This document shows positions 5,946 through 6,543 of a stretch of DNA of 6,543 bases, in pieces (the stretch's first letter is position 1; every line of letters begins with the position of its first letter). Origin of the DNA: Gammaproteobacteria bacterium. GTDB taxonomy: Bacteria; Pseudomonadota; Gammaproteobacteria; SZUA-229. A model generated the notes under the pieces. It was not told the DNA's origin, did not search any database, and was given only the letters and a program-made list of their open reading frames with translations. Both the position numbers and the translations under genes were made by a program. The stretch spans positions 1 to 6,543 of the forward strand of contig JAOUQA010000123.1 of the NCBI GenBank assembly GCA_029879605.1, in the 5' to 3' direction.

Positions 5946-6543
5946 TATGCTTTTTCATCCAGGAAATGTATATCTCTAGGCAGGTTTCTTGGTTGCTGTA
6001 TTTTATTTTCCAGTACGTCTATGTTAGTTACTTTGAAGCCTGCTATTTCAAGGTTTGATTTGAGTTGAGGGATATTTCTATTGATACGGTTTGCGGTTGT
6101 TTCTTTTTCTGCATGAAATAGTGTTGAAATGTTATTGTCCTGCAGACTTATTTTAGTCTGTATCGCTCCCAGTTCTTCGAATTCAAAATTGATAGAAACG
6201 GTCCAGACAGGTTTTTTCATTTTGTTTTTATTTTTTTCCTCATCGATTCTGAATTGAAACAAGGTGATTTCTTTATTGTGTTTCACCGGAAGATCAAAAA
6301 GAATAAAATTAGGACTATCTGCATCTTTAGTTAAGGGTAATAGTTGCTGATTAATGACCTTGTTTATCAGGCTGTCAATATTAGACTTGAGCTCGTTTAT
6401 TAATGGTGATTTAACCAGTACCGAAATTAGTGCATCTGCAAGTGATTTGCCGTCGGGCTGAATTCGAATGTGATTAATTAACGGTTCAATAACAGGGTAG
6501 AATATGTCTTTTGTAGATAATGACACAAGCTGACTGGATTGTA
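5945..6543 (-). CDS. FliK-like flagellar hook-length control protein, C-terminal part
   Basis: This is a partial gene. The frame stays open to the right edge of the window, so the GTG near 6526 is probably not the real start and the N-terminal part lies outside. Counting from that GTG, residues 1-85 are polar and helical with no recognised motif. Residues about 106-171 resemble the Flg_hook domain of FliK: WTVSINFEFEELGAIQTKIS, then a strand (ISTLFHAE), a helix with NRINRNIPQLKSNLEIAG, and the closing strand FKVTNIDV. FliK proteins measure hook length and make FlhB switch export from hook to filament subunits. A neighbour equivalent to the FlhB domain that FliK touches supports the call. This may be an accessory FliK-like protein rather than the main FliK, since no other flagellar genes are visible. 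The residues shown are lysine- and asparagine-rich. Confidence 0.72.
   Translation of the reverse strand, partial: QSSQLVSLSTKDIFYPVIEPLINHIRIQPDGKSLADALISVLVKSPLINELKSNIDSLINKVINQQLLPLTKDADSPNFILFDLPVKHNKEITLFQFRIDEEKNKNKMKKPVWTVSINFEFEELGAIQTKISLQDNNISTLFHAEKETTANRINRNIPQLKSNLEIAGFKVTNIDVLENKIQQPRNLPRDIHFLDEKA

Noticed and set aside
5716..6068. Two overlapping plus-strand reading frames of about 80-90 codons
   Set aside because: They are antisense to the FlhB-like and FliK-like genes, are Ser/Cys/Phe-rich, and have no clear ribosome site.
6524..6526. GTG as the true start of the FliK-like gene
   Set aside because: The frame continues open upstream to the window edge, and FliK proteins normally have a long N-terminal part before this domain.

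Overview
The window looks like chromosomal DNA of a moderately AT-rich gammaproteobacterium. The MetZ, the murein-peptide-amidase-like M14 enzyme and the FliK-like/FlhB-like pair all resemble gammaproteobacterial families as I remember them, and the genes are tightly packed on both strands. The assignment rests on motif recognition, not on a search. There are seven protein-coding genes, two of them cut by the window edges. I see no tRNA, rRNA, CRISPR array, insertion sequence or other mobile DNA, and no gene-free stretch longer than about 65 bases.

Left part (1-1674): peptidoglycan trimming. The 3' part of a YkuD-fold enzyme with a C-terminal NTF2-like domain (the Csd6/Pgp2 type, usually an L,D-carboxypeptidase) runs rightward. 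It converges on a leftward gene for a secreted M14 zinc peptidase related to murein peptide amidase A, and the two coding ends overlap by 62 bp. A Csd6-type protein beside an M14 peptidase recalls the Csd6/Csd4 (Pgp2/Pgp1) enzymes that trim stem peptides and set cell shape in Helicobacter and Campylobacter.

Middle (1675-5584): a rightward run of three closely spaced genes, probably one operon. They are a short L,D-transpeptidase-fold protein with a complete HG...SHGCIR active site but no signal peptide, the methionine biosynthesis enzyme MetZ (9 bp later), and a 700-residue REC-PAS-GGDEF-EAL protein (23 bp later). In the last, the GGDEF motif is degenerate (SADEF) and the EAL site is complete, which predicts a phosphorylation-controlled c-di-GMP phosphodiesterase.

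Right part (5634-6543): two leftward, translationally overlapping genes. One is the C-terminal half of a FliK-like hook-length-control protein, open at the window edge. The other is a stand-alone homologue of the FlhB cytoplasmic domain that lacks the NPTH self-cleavage motif. Together they suggest an accessory flagellar export-switch module. It converges on the c-di-GMP gene across a 49-bp gap.

There is no clear wholly new system. The points most worth a second look are the signal-less L,D-transpeptidase, the Csd6/M14 pairing, two tandem in-frame A AAA AAG slippery heptamers in the tail of the M14 gene, and the FliK/FlhB-C accessory pair.
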